The position numbers and the translations under genes are program-made. A DNA stretch of 64,000 nt from Acidobacteriota bacterium (lineage in GTDB: Bacteria; Acidobacteriota; Vicinamibacteria; Vicinamibacterales; SCN-69-37), in the NCBI GenBank assembly GCA_020853395.1, contig JADYYY010000007.1, positions 1 to 64,000 of the forward strand. The letters run 5' to 3'. This document shows, in pieces, positions 29,116 to 37,502 of this stretch (its first letter is position 1; each line of letters begins with the position of its first letter). The notes under the pieces are model-generated. The model ran no database searches. It saw only the letters and a program-made list of their open reading frames with translations, and was not told the DNA's origin.

Positions 29116-30567
29116 TCACAGCGTCGCCGCGGCGTCACGGCGCTGCCGCTCGGCCTCGGCGAGCGCCTGGCGCGAGCCGCGCACCACGGCCTCGTCGCGT
29201 TCGGCCAGATCCCGGCTCGCCGCGAGCGCCGTCGTCACGACGTCGGGCGCCGGGCCGCCGAGCGTCCTCCGCACGCCGACGAATCGGACGGGACTCAGGA
29301 TCTCGGTGAGCTCGGCGTCGCTGATGGCGATCGCGTGCCCCAGCTCGCGCGCGATGTGCGCGAGTAGCCTCGCGTCGGGCGTGGCGCCGGCGTCGCGGAC
29401 CGCCTGGACGTAGCGGCTCACGATCCGGTGCGCGTCGCCGAACGGCAGGCCGTGGTCGCGCACGAGCGCGTCGGCCAGCTCCGTGACCGTGATCCATCCC
29501 TGACCGGCGCGCTCGCGCAGCATCCCGACGTCGACGGTGACGCGAGGCGTCGTCACCGCCACGAGCTCGACGGCCCGGAGCGCATCCCGAAATGCGCCGG
29601 CCACGAGCGGCTGCAGATCGTCTTCGGTGTCCACGATGTCGCCGAACGGCGTGTTGTGAACGACCTGTGCGACGGCCGCGAGCTGGCCGAGCGCCTTCGA
29701 CGACAACGCGCGCGCGTGCTCGAAGGCCACGGGATTCCGCTTCTGCGGCATGATGCTGCTGATCTGCACGAACTCGTCCGGCAGCCGGAGGTAGCCGAAC
29801 TCGGCCGTGGACCAGAGCAGCAGGTCCTGCACGAACCGGCCGAGCCCGACGAGCAGCACGGATGCGGCCGCCGTGCTCTCGATCACGTAGTCGATGCTCG
29901 CGATGCTGCCGTAGGTGTTGCCGGTCGGGCCGGCGAACCCGAGCAGCTCGCTCGTGCGATGCCGATCGATCGGAAACCCCGTGCCCGTGATCGCGCAGGC
30001 GCCGAGCGGGTTCCGATTGACGGTGTCGTAGGCCGCGGTCAGGCGCCGGCCATCACGCTCGAGCTGCTCCACCACCGCCAAGAGGTAGTGCGCGAGGGTG
30101 GTCGCTTGCGCCGGTTGCGTGTGAGTGTGAGCCGGCATCACGGTCGCCACGTGCGGCTGGGCGAGCGTCAGCAACGCCTTGCGCAGCGCGATCGCGGCAT
30201 CGGCCAGATCGAGCAGCCACTCGCGCAATCGCATGCGGTAGAGCGTCATGTCGACGTCGTTGCGGCTGCGCGCCGTGTGGAGCCGGCCGCCGGCCGCCTC
30301 GCCGGCGCCACCGACGATCAGGCGATTGACGTAGAAGAAGAGGTCCTCGCAGGTGCCGTCGTACGCGGCGCGCCCCAGCGCGTCGGCATCGATCGCGTCG
30401 AGCGCGCCACGGATCGCCCTCGCGTCACCCGTCGAGACCAGCCCCTGCTCGTGCAGCATGATCAGATGGGCGTAGTGAATGGCAAGGAGCGGGCGGATGA
30501 ACAGCGCCTTGGCGTCCTCGAAGTTCTCGTTCAGGACCAGGCGGACGTAATCCGGCGAAAACGGCAC
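29116..30567 (-). CDS. argH: Argininosuccinate lyase (atypical N-terminus)
   Basis: ArgH splits argininosuccinate into arginine and fumarate. The 483-residue product has all three lyase-superfamily signatures: HTARSRNDVDMTLYRMRL, AHTHTQPAQATTLAHYL and SSIMPQKRNPVAFEHARA, the last being the flexible catalytic loop. The N-terminus (FSPDYVRLVLNENFEDAKAL) lacks the usual LWGGRF motif, so it belongs to a divergent branch; a related lyase activity cannot be excluded. The start is GTG 30567 with GGGGA five bases upstream. It is divergent from the penicillin-binding protein gene and tail-to-tail with bshC. Confidence 0.86.
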   Translation of the reverse strand: MPFSPDYVRLVLNENFEDAKALFIRPLLAIHYAHLIMLHEQGLVSTGDARAIRGALDAIDADALGRAAYDGTCEDLFFYVNRLIVGGAGEAAGGRLHTARSRNDVDMTLYRMRLREWLLDLADAAIALRKALLTLAQPHVATVMPAHTHTQPAQATTLAHYLLAVVEQLERDGRRLTAAYDTVNRNPLGACAITGTGFPIDRHRTSELLGFAGPTGNTYGSIASIDYVIESTAAASVLLVGLGRFVQDLLLWSTAEFGYLRLPDEFVQISSIMPQKRNPVAFEHARALSSKALGQLAAVAQVVHNTPFGDIVDTEDDLQPLVAGAFRDALRAVELVAVTTPRVTVDVGMLRERAGQGWITVTELADALVRDHGLPFGDAHRIVSRYVQAVRDAGATPDARLLAHIARELGHAIAISDAELTEILSPVRFVGVRRTLGGPAPDVVTTALAASRDLAERDEAVVRGSRQALAEAERQRRDAAATL

Positions 30568-30641
30568 GGGAATCCCCGGCGAACGGTATGCGGCGTCACC
30601 CCGGCTGTCAAGGCGGGGCTCTTGCCTTACACTGGCCTGTC

Positions 30642-33020
30642 GTGCCCTCGCCTTCTCCCCGCCGCGCCGCGACCCGACGGAGGACGCCGTCCGCTCGCGC
30701 GCGCGTGCGCCTGCTCCTCACGCCGCCCTTCCAGCCTCGGGTGAAATGGGCGCTCGTCGGGATTGGCGCGGTCGGCCTCGTCGCCGTCTCCGTGCTTGGC
30801 TATCTCTGGTACTCGTACGGCCACCAGATCGACGCCAGGCTCGCCGGCGAGCAACGGCCCGTCCCGCGCATCTTCGGGCGGCCGCTCGAGCTCAGTCCTG
30901 GGCAGAGCCTGTCGCAGGCCCAGCTCGTCCAGCGGCTGAACGACCTCGGCTACGCGCAGCGCGCCAAGGCCGCCGCGCCGGGCGAGTTCGAGGTCGCGGC
31001 GGCGTCCGTCGTCATCGCTCCGCTCGCGCCCGAGACGACGAGCTCCCGGCTGCTGCGTGCGGACTTCGGGCGGGCGACGTCGCCGGTCCTGTCGCGTCTG
31101 TCGATCGTCGGCGGGCGGGCGGTCGATCGCGTGACGCTGGACGCGCCGCTCATCGCGGCCCTCGCGCCAGGTGAGCGCCGGCGCTACGTGCCGCTCGCCA
31201 GCATCCCGCGCCACATGATCGACGCCGTGCTGGCGATCGAGGATCACCGGTTCTACGACCATCCGGGCGTCGATCCGATCGGCGCGCTCGGCGCGGTGTG
31301 GACGAACCTTCGGGGCAACCGGCCGTATCTGGTCGGCGGCAGCACGATCACGCAGCAGGTCATCAAGAACACGCTGCTCACGCCCGCCAAGACGTACCGC
31401 CGGAAGCTGCAAGAGCAGTTCATGGCGCTCGTCCTCGAGTCGCGCTTCACCAAGGACCAGATTCTCGAGCTGTACCTCAACGACGTCGTCCTCGGCCAGC
31501 GTGGGCCGTTCGAGATTCGCGGCGTGTCCGAGGCCGCCCGCGTCTTCTTCGCGAAGGACATCCGGAACGTCACGCTGGCCGAGGCGGCGACCATCGCCGG
31601 GATCATCCAGTCGCCGAGCCGGCTGTCGCCGTCGCGCAACCCCGATCGCGCCCGCGAGCGGCGCAACGTCGTGCTCCAGCAGATGCAGGAGTTCGGCGTG
31701 GCGACCGAGGCGGAAGTCGAGCGGGCGCGCAAGGAGCCGCTCGTCGTCTGGAACCGCGGCTTCGAGAACGAAGCGCCCTACTTCGTGGACTACGTGAGCA
31801 AGCTCGTCGACGAGAAGTACGCCGGGCTGCTCAAGAAGGACGCCGCGGTGGACGTGTACACGACGCTCGACCTGCAGTTGCAGCGCATCGCGCAGGAAGC
31901 CGTCGGCGCCGGCCTGACGCAGGTGGACAAGATGCTCGCCGGCCGCAAGCGGCAAGGCAAGGCGCAAGCCGCTCTCGTGGCCGTCGACCCGCGCACCGGC
32001 GAGATCCTCGCCTTCGTCGGCGGCCGGTCCTACACCGAGTCGCAGTACAACCGCGTCGTCGCGGCGCGCCGCCAGCCGGGCTCGATCTTCAAGCCGTTCG
32101 TCTACCTCGCGGCATTCGAACATGCCGCGGCGGAGGGGCGCAGCGACGTGACGCCTGCAACCGTCGTGGTGGACGAGCCGACGACGTTCAAGGACGGCGA
32201 CAACGAGTACACGCCCGGCAACTTCCAGGGCGAGTACGACGGGCCGACCACGCTGCGGCATGCGCTCGCGCACTCGCGGAACATCGTGGCGATCAAGGTC
32301 GCCGAGGCCGCCGGCTACGATCAGGTGGCGAACCTCTGGAACCGGACGAAGGTCGGCGGCGACGCGAAGCCCTATCCGTCGATTGCGCTCGGCGTGTTCG
32401 AGGCCACGCCGCTCGAGATGGCCGAGGCCTACACGCTCTTCACGAACGGCGGACAGGTGCGGCCGCTCCGCGCCGTGAGCCGGATCCTCGAGAACGGCAG
32501 CACTCGGCGGATTCCGCCGGCGGCGGCGCGCGAGGTCGCGCGGCCGGACACGACCTACCTCGTCGTGAACATGATGCGCAGCGTCCTCAACGAGGGCACG
32601 GGCGCTGGCGCGCGCAGCGCCGGCTTCACGGCCGACGCGGCGGGCAAGACCGGCACGACCAACGATCTGCGCGATGCGTGGTTCATCGGCTTCACGCCGG
32701 AGCTGCTCACGGCGGTCTGGGTGGGGTTCGACAACAACCAACCGATCGGCCTCGGCGGCGCGCAGGCCGCGCTGCCGATCTGGACCGCGTTCATGAAACG
32801 GGCCCTCGCCGGCCGCGAGGGGCCGGCGTTCGACGTCCCGCCGGGGGTCGAGTTCGTCTCGGTCGACGCCAGCACCGGCCAGCTCGCCACCCCCGCATGT
32901 CCCAAGGTCATCCAGGAAGCCTTCCTTGCCGGCACCGCGCCCACCAAGAGCTGCGAGCTGCACGGCGAGCACGGGATCGCGGGCTTCTTCTCCCGCCTCG
33001 GCGCGCTCTTCGGCCGCTGA
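30642..33020 (+). CDS. Class A penicillin-binding protein (PBP1 type)
   Basis: This 792-residue protein polymerises and cross-links peptidoglycan. After a basic cytoplasmic tail and a transmembrane helix (WALVGIGAVGLVAVSVLGYL, about 36-57) come a UvrB-like/UB2H-type domain, the GT51 transglycosylase (IEDHRFYDHPG, GGSTITQQVIKN, RKLQEQFMALVLE) and the transpeptidase with SxxK in PGSIFKPFVYLA, SRN, and KTG in GKTGTTNDLRDAWF. The UB2H-type region points to PBP1b rather than PBP1a. GTG 30642 is the chosen start; ATG 30588 is longer. It diverges from argH. Confidence 0.93.
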   Translation: MPSPSPRRAATRRRTPSARARVRLLLTPPFQPRVKWALVGIGAVGLVAVSVLGYLWYSYGHQIDARLAGEQRPVPRIFGRPLELSPGQSLSQAQLVQRLNDLGYAQRAKAAAPGEFEVAAASVVIAPLAPETTSSRLLRADFGRATSPVLSRLSIVGGRAVDRVTLDAPLIAALAPGERRRYVPLASIPRHMIDAVLAIEDHRFYDHPGVDPIGALGAVWTNLRGNRPYLVGGSTITQQVIKNTLLTPAKTYRRKLQEQFMALVLESRFTKDQILELYLNDVVLGQRGPFEIRGVSEAARVFFAKDIRNVTLAEAATIAGIIQSPSRLSPSRNPDRARERRNVVLQQMQEFGVATEAEVERARKEPLVVWNRGFENEAPYFVDYVSKLVDEKYAGLLKKDAAVDVYTTLDLQLQRIAQEAVGAGLTQVDKMLAGRKRQGKAQAALVAVDPRTGEILAFVGGRSYTESQYNRVVAARRQPGSIFKPFVYLAAFEHAAAEGRSDVTPATVVVDEPTTFKDGDNEYTPGNFQGEYDGPTTLRHALAHSRNIVAIKVAEAAGYDQVANLWNRTKVGGDAKPYPSIALGVFEATPLEMAEAYTLFTNGGQVRPLRAVSRILENGSTRRIPPAAAREVARPDTTYLVVNMMRSVLNEGTGAGARSAGFTADAAGKTGTTNDLRDAWFIGFTPELLTAVWVGFDNNQPIGLGGAQAALPIWTAFMKRALAGREGPAFDVPPGVEFVSVDASTGQLATPACPKVIQEAFLAGTAPTKSCELHGEHGIAGFFSRLGALFGR

Positions 33021-33061
33021 AGGTGCGCCGGCAGGACCGGCCTGGGCCGCGCGACGCCTTT

Positions 33062-33107
33062 TGCTATACTCTTTCGTCAGTTAGCAGTCTCGCCTGGAGA
33101 GTGCTAA
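33062..33107 (+). promoter_or_regulatory. hrcA promoter with CIRCE operator
   Basis: A CIRCE element, TTAGCAGTC-N9-GAGTGCTAA, spans 33081-33107 and matches the consensus inverted repeat except one base in the left arm. Just upstream is an extended -10, TGC-TATACT (TATACT 33065-33070), with no good -35. The operator therefore overlaps the likely transcription start, so HrcA binding would block the operon. The hrcA ATG follows 4 bases after the right arm. Confidence 0.9.
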
Positions 33108-33111
33108 GCCT

Positions 33112-34146
33112 ATGACCACGCGGCAGTTTCGGATTCTCGCGACGCTCGTGAACGCCTACGTCGAGGACGGCGAGCCCGTGTCGTCGGGGTGGGTCGCCGA
33201 ACATTGTGCGTTGGGCCTGTCGCCCGCCACGGTCCGCAGCATCCTCGCCGGTCTCGAAGAGCAGGGGCTCGTCCGGCAGCCTCACACCTCCGCCGGACGC
33301 ATTCCGACCGATCTCGGGTATCGCCTGTACGTGGACTCGCTGCTCGAGTCGCGGCGCCGCGCGCGGCCGGCCAGCGACGTCGAAGCCAGGCTGCGGCGCT
33401 CAGGAACCGTCAGCGACCTGCTCGAGACCGCCTCGCAGGAGCTGTCGCGCGCCTCGCATCAGATCGGTTTCGCGCTGGCGCCGGCCAACGCCGGCGCGCG
33501 GCTCCAGCATCTCGACTTCGTGCCGCTCGACGGCACGCGCGTGCTCGTGATCATCGTGGCGGTCGGCGGCGTCATCACCCAGAAAGTCATCGACACCGAG
33601 GAGCGATATTCGTCGACGACGCTCTCGCAGGCAGCCAACTACGTCAACAGCGAGTTCGCCGGCCGCACCCTGCACGAAGTGCGGGAAGCGATCCTGCAGC
33701 GCCTGCGCGAAGAGCGGCAGCTCTACGACGAGCTCGTCCGCCGGGCGCTGACGCTCGCGCGGTCTGGCCTCGACCAGGTGGAACCGCCCGAGCTGCTGTA
33801 CGTGCAGGGCGCCTCCTACCTCGTGGACGGCCTGGCGGGCGATGGCGAGGATCGCCAGCGGACGCTCGAGACGCTGCGGCTCTTGCTGCACATGATCGAG
33901 GAGAAACACCAGCTCGTCGATCTCTTGACGCGATCGATCGACGCGGGCGGCATCACGGTCGTGATCGGATCCGAGCACCGCTCACCCGATCTGCGGCCGT
34001 TCAGCCTCGTCGCGTCCACGTTCCAGGACGGCGATCGCCTCGGGACCGTCGGCGTCATCGGGCCGACGCGCATGCGCTATCAACGCGCGATCTCGGTGGT
34101 CGACGTCATTTCCCGGGCTGTCGAGCGTGTGCTCGAAGGCCCCTAG
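33112..34146 (+). CDS. hrcA: Heat-inducible transcription repressor HrcA
   Basis: HrcA represses class I heat-shock genes by binding CIRCE. The 344-residue protein has an N-terminal winged helix (residues about 1-75) with SPATVRSILAGLEEQGLVRQ and the family motif PHTSAGRIPTDLGYR, then a GAF-like and dimerisation region ending IGPTRMRYQRAISVVD. It starts at ATG 33112, four bases after the CIRCE element that controls it, so it is autoregulated. grpE begins 12 bases downstream. Confidence 0.97.
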   Translation: MTTRQFRILATLVNAYVEDGEPVSSGWVAEHCALGLSPATVRSILAGLEEQGLVRQPHTSAGRIPTDLGYRLYVDSLLESRRRARPASDVEARLRRSGTVSDLLETASQELSRASHQIGFALAPANAGARLQHLDFVPLDGTRVLVIIVAVGGVITQKVIDTEERYSSTTLSQAANYVNSEFAGRTLHEVREAILQRLREERQLYDELVRRALTLARSGLDQVEPPELLYVQGASYLVDGLAGDGEDRQRTLETLRLLLHMIEEKHQLVDLLTRSIDAGGITVVIGSEHRSPDLRPFSLVASTFQDGDRLGTVGVIGPTRMRYQRAISVVDVISRAVERVLEGP

Positions 34147-34157
34147 CACCATCCATC

Positions 34158-34646
34158 ATGTCCAGTGAAGAATTTGCCGGGAGCAACGGCGCCGCGGCGT
34201 CGTCGGACGACACGCTGCGCCGCGAGCGCGACGATCTCTACGATCGGCTGCTCCGCACGTCGGCGGAGTTCGACAACTACCGCAAGCGCACGGACCGCGA
34301 GCGTCGAGAGCTCGCCGAAACGGCGGGCCAGGACGTCATCCGCGATCTGCTGCCGATCGTCGACGACCTCGAGCGCGCGCTCGCCGTGCCGCCCGAACCC
34401 GGCGCCGAACGCTATCGTGAGGGCGTCGAGCTGATTCGCCGTCAGCTCCTGGACCTCATGCGCCGTCGCGGCGTCGAGCCGCTCGACGTCGTCGGCAAGC
34501 CGTTCGATCCGGCATGGCACGAAGCGCTCGCGAGCGAGCCGGCCGGCGGCCGGCCCGACGGCGAAGTCACGGCGGAAGTCCGGCGCGGCTACCGGATGGG
34601 ATCGCGCCTCCTCCGGCCGGCGATGGTGAAGGTGGCGAAAGCGTGA
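34158..34646 (+). CDS. grpE: Nucleotide exchange factor GrpE
   Basis: GrpE drives ADP release from DnaK. The 162-residue protein has an N-terminal acidic region, the long coiled coil (LLRTSAEFDNYRKRTDRERR, about 35-60) and a C-terminal beta domain with FDPAWHEALASEPAGG, EVRRGYRMGSRLLRPAMV. It lies 12 bases after hrcA and its TGA overlaps the GTG start of dnaJ by four bases (GTGA), so translation is coupled. dnaK, the usual neighbour, is absent from this operon. Confidence 0.96.
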   Translation: MSSEEFAGSNGAAASSDDTLRRERDDLYDRLLRTSAEFDNYRKRTDRERRELAETAGQDVIRDLLPIVDDLERALAVPPEPGAERYREGVELIRRQLLDLMRRRGVEPLDVVGKPFDPAWHEALASEPAGGRPDGEVTAEVRRGYRMGSRLLRPAMVKVAKA

Positions 34647-35770
34647 GCCGGCGCGACTACTACGAAATCCTCGGGGTCGCACGGGACGCGTCGGAGCAGG
34701 AGATCAAGAGCGCCTACCGGAAGCTGGCGCTCAAGAACCATCCCGACCGCAACCCCGGCGACAAGCAGGCCGAGGAGCGATTCAAGGAAGCGGCCGAAGC
34801 GTACGCCGTCCTGGGCGACCGGGAGAAGCGCGCGCGCTACGACCAGTTCGGCCACGCCGGCGTGTCCGGTTCCGGCCCTCAGGGCCCGGGGTTCAATCCC
34901 GACATCTTCGCGGACTTCTCCGACATCCTCGGCGACTTCTTCGGGTTCGGCGCGGGCGGGCGGCGGGCGGGTCCGGCTCGCGGCGCCGATTTGCGCTTCG
35001 ATCTCGAGATCTCGTTCGAGGAGTCGTTCAGCGGAACCGAGACGACGATTCAGATTCCGCGCGACGAGCCGTGCGATCAGTGCCACGGCACGCGTGCGGC
35101 GAAGGGTACGACGCCCGAAACCTGTCCGCACTGCCGCGGCACCGGCCAGCTCCGCTTCCAGCAGGGGTTTCTCGTCGTCGCCCGGCCGTGCGCGGCCTGC
35201 GGCGCGACCGGACAGATCGTCAAGCAACCGTGCCCGGGATGCCGCGGCACCGGGCAGATCGCTCGCGAGCGCCGCGTGACGGTGCGGATTCCGGCCGGCA
35301 TCGACGATGGCCAGCGGTTGCGCCTGCACGGCGAGGGCGAACACGGCGCGCTCGGCGGTCCGACCGGCGACCTCTACGTCGTCGTGCACGTGCGGCCGCA
35401 CGCGGTGTTCAGGCGTGACGGCGATGACCTCTACGTCGAGGTCCCCGTGCCCTATCCGACCATGGCGCTCGGCGGATCGTTCAAGGTGGACGGTCCGGCC
35501 GGGCCGCTGACCGTCGACATCCCGGCCGGCACGCCGAGCGGCGCGATGATCAGCTTCCGCGGCAAGGGCATGCCGAGCGTGACCGGCCGCGGCAAGGGCA
35601 CGTTCCACGTCCGCGCGGTGGTCGAGGTTCCGAGGCGGCTCACCAAAGAGCAGAAGAAGCTCGTCGATCAACTCGGCCAGACGATGACGGTCGAGCAGAT
35701 CGCCGCGACGCCGCCAGGCGGCGACACCGAGAAACCGTTCTTCGAGAAGGTCAAGGATCTCTTCGGGTGA
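34643..35770 (+). CDS. dnaJ: Chaperone DnaJ
   Basis: DnaJ delivers substrates to DnaK and stimulates its ATPase. The 375-residue protein has a J domain (residues about 4-68) with the HPD motif in LALKNHPDRNPGD, a Gly/Phe-rich linker, and a zinc domain with CDQCHGTRA, CPHCRGTGQ, CAACGATGQ and CPGCRGTGQ (four CxxC pairs; the first and third are variants of CxGxG), then two beta-sandwich domains. GTG 34643 overlaps grpE, and its stop overlaps the GTG of prmA (GTGA again). Confidence 0.97.
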   Translation: MSRRDYYEILGVARDASEQEIKSAYRKLALKNHPDRNPGDKQAEERFKEAAEAYAVLGDREKRARYDQFGHAGVSGSGPQGPGFNPDIFADFSDILGDFFGFGAGGRRAGPARGADLRFDLEISFEESFSGTETTIQIPRDEPCDQCHGTRAAKGTTPETCPHCRGTGQLRFQQGFLVVARPCAACGATGQIVKQPCPGCRGTGQIARERRVTVRIPAGIDDGQRLRLHGEGEHGALGGPTGDLYVVVHVRPHAVFRRDGDDLYVEVPVPYPTMALGGSFKVDGPAGPLTVDIPAGTPSGAMISFRGKGMPSVTGRGKGTFHVRAVVEVPRRLTKEQKKLVDQLGQTMTVEQIAATPPGGDTEKPFFEKVKDLFG

Positions 35771-36633
35771 GCCGGGATCATCCCGCCTTGGAGGTGCGCT
35801 GGCCGGCGCATCCCGATCCGGAGATCGTGGAGTGCCTGCTCGCCGACGTCGACGAAGCGATGCCGACGGCGATCGAAGAGCTGACCGACGGCATCCGCCT
35901 CTTCTTCGCGGAGCCGTCGCACCGCGATCGCGCCGCGGCGCTCGTCGCCGACGCGCACCCGGCGCTGACCTGCGGCGTCGTGACGGTCAACGACGAGGAC
36001 TGGGCGGCGCGCAGCCAGTCGGCGCTCGGCGCCGTCCAGGTCGGCAGTCTCGTCGTCGCGCCGCCGTGGGCGCGTGAAGCGGCGGAACGCGACCGCGACG
36101 ATCGGATCGTGATCGTCATCCAGCCCTCGATGGGATTCGGCACCGGCCACCACGCATCGACCCGCCTCGTCCTCGCGCTGTTGCAGCGGATGACCCTCGC
36201 CGGAAGGGCCATGCTCGACGTCGGTACCGGCTCCGGGGTCCTGGCGATCGCCGGATGGAAGTGCGGCGCTCGGCCCGTTACGGGGATCGATTACGACGAC
36301 GATGCGTTGACGTCGGCGCGGGAGAACCTCGCGCTCAACGATGCGGAGGCGATCCAGCTCGAACGCGTCGACCTCGCGACCGCACACGATCTCGACGCCT
36401 TCGACGTCGTCACCGCCAACCTGACCGGCGCGATGATCCAACGACACGCGCCCCGGCTCGCGCGCTGGCTCACCCCGGGCGGCACGCTCCTCGCGAGCGG
36501 ATTCCAGGCCGACGAGGAGATGCAGGTCTCGGCCGGCCTCGCCCGGGCGGGCCTGGCCGTCGTTCATCGCGCGGAGGAAGAGGGCTGGGTGGCCGTCGAG
36601 GCCGTGCGCGCTGCAGCGCCGGCGATTCTCTGA
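35767..36633 (+). CDS. prmA: Ribosomal protein L11 methyltransferase
   Basis: PrmA trimethylates L11 using SAM. The 288-residue protein has the N-terminal substrate-binding domain and a SAM-binding domain with GFGTGHHASTRL, the AdoMet motif DVGTGSGVLAIAG near residue 160, and NLTGAMIQRHAPRL. GTG 35767 overlaps the dnaJ stop, so it is the last gene of the hrcA operon. In Firmicutes the same order continues with rsmE on the same strand; here rsmE is inverted. Confidence 0.95.
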   Translation: MSRDHPALEVRWPAHPDPEIVECLLADVDEAMPTAIEELTDGIRLFFAEPSHRDRAAALVADAHPALTCGVVTVNDEDWAARSQSALGAVQVGSLVVAPPWAREAAERDRDDRIVIVIQPSMGFGTGHHASTRLVLALLQRMTLAGRAMLDVGTGSGVLAIAGWKCGARPVTGIDYDDDALTSARENLALNDAEAIQLERVDLATAHDLDAFDVVTANLTGAMIQRHAPRLARWLTPGGTLLASGFQADEEMQVSAGLARAGLAVVHRAEEEGWVAVEAVRAAAPAIL

Positions 36634-36739
36634 ACCAGCCCGCGGCGCCACGGTGACGGGCATGCACCGCGGCGACGCTCCTTCGAGCGCAGGATTCGAC
36701 CCGCTCACCACGTTGACGTGATGACGCGGGCCGCGCCGC

Positions 36740-37465
36740 TCAGCGCCAACCCCACGCAGACCACAGCAGGCTGAGCGCGACCGTGGGCGCGAGCTCGGCT
36801 CGGAGCGTGCGCGGTCCGAGATCGAGCAGCGTCGCGCCGACGCCGCGGCACTGCTCCACTTCCTCTTCGGACCATCCGCCTTCAGGGCCGGTGAGCAGGA
36901 GCGCGCTCGACGGACGATCCGTCGTCGCGAGCGGCGCGCCGCCGCCGCGCGCCGGTTCGACGCAGCAGATCACCCTGCGCGCGTCTGCCACGGTGCGTCT
37001 GACGAGCGCGGCCAGTTCGACGGGCGGTTCGATCGACGGCACGACGGCGCGCCCACACTGCTTCGCAGCGGCGATGGCGACACGCTGCCAGCGCTCCACC
37101 GACCGCTGCTCGCGGGCGCGGGGCGGCAGCGCCACGTGCGACGAGACCACCGGCACGATCGCCGACACGCCGAGCGCCGTCGCATCGCGGACGACGGCGT
37201 CCATCCGATCGCCCTTGAGCAGGCCGCTGCCAAGCGTCACCGTGACCGGCGGCTCGGCCACCGCGGCACGCTCGGCCTCGAGGGCCACGCTCGCGCCGCC
37301 CCGCGCGACCGACGCGAGATGGCCGGCCCACTCGCGTCCTCGTCCGTCGAAGACCAGCACGGGATCACCGGGCTGCAGCCGCAGCACGCGCGTCACGTGA
37401 TGCGCCTCGCCCGCCGGCAACGACACGATCGGCGGCGCGGCCTCCGGCACGTACAGGCGAATCAT
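36740..37465 (-). CDS. rsmE: 16S rRNA m3U1498 methyltransferase
   Basis: RsmE methylates U1498 of 16S rRNA in the 30S P-site region. The 241-residue protein has an N-terminal PUA-like part (AGEAHHVTRVLRLQPGDPV) and a SPOUT knot with LLLTGPEGGWSEEEVE and LGPRTLRAELAPTVALSLL. It starts at ATG 37465 and is convergent with prmA, separated by 106 bases without a recognisable hairpin. Its start faces the promoter region of the downstream plus-strand kinase gene. In Bacillus-type genomes rsmE follows prmA in the same direction, so this is a local inversion. Confidence 0.95.
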   Translation of the reverse strand: MIRLYVPEAAPPIVSLPAGEAHHVTRVLRLQPGDPVLVFDGRGREWAGHLASVARGGASVALEAERAAVAEPPVTVTLGSGLLKGDRMDAVVRDATALGVSAIVPVVSSHVALPPRAREQRSVERWQRVAIAAAKQCGRAVVPSIEPPVELAALVRRTVADARRVICCVEPARGGGAPLATTDRPSSALLLTGPEGGWSEEEVEQCRGVGATLLDLGPRTLRAELAPTVALSLLWSAWGWR

Positions 37466-37488
37466 GGGCAGATTCTGAATCAAGTCGG

Positions 37489-37494
37489 TATACT
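37489..37494 (+). promoter_or_regulatory. Putative -10 element of zinc-ribbon kinase gene
   Basis: TATACT at 37489-37494 lies 8 bases before the kinase ATG at 37503. A start about 7 bases after the hexamer would place transcription at or near the ATG, giving a leaderless or nearly leaderless mRNA. No Shine-Dalgarno sequence is visible, and no convincing -35 was seen. Confidence 0.45.
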
Positions 37495-37502
37495 TTGCCG
37501 CG

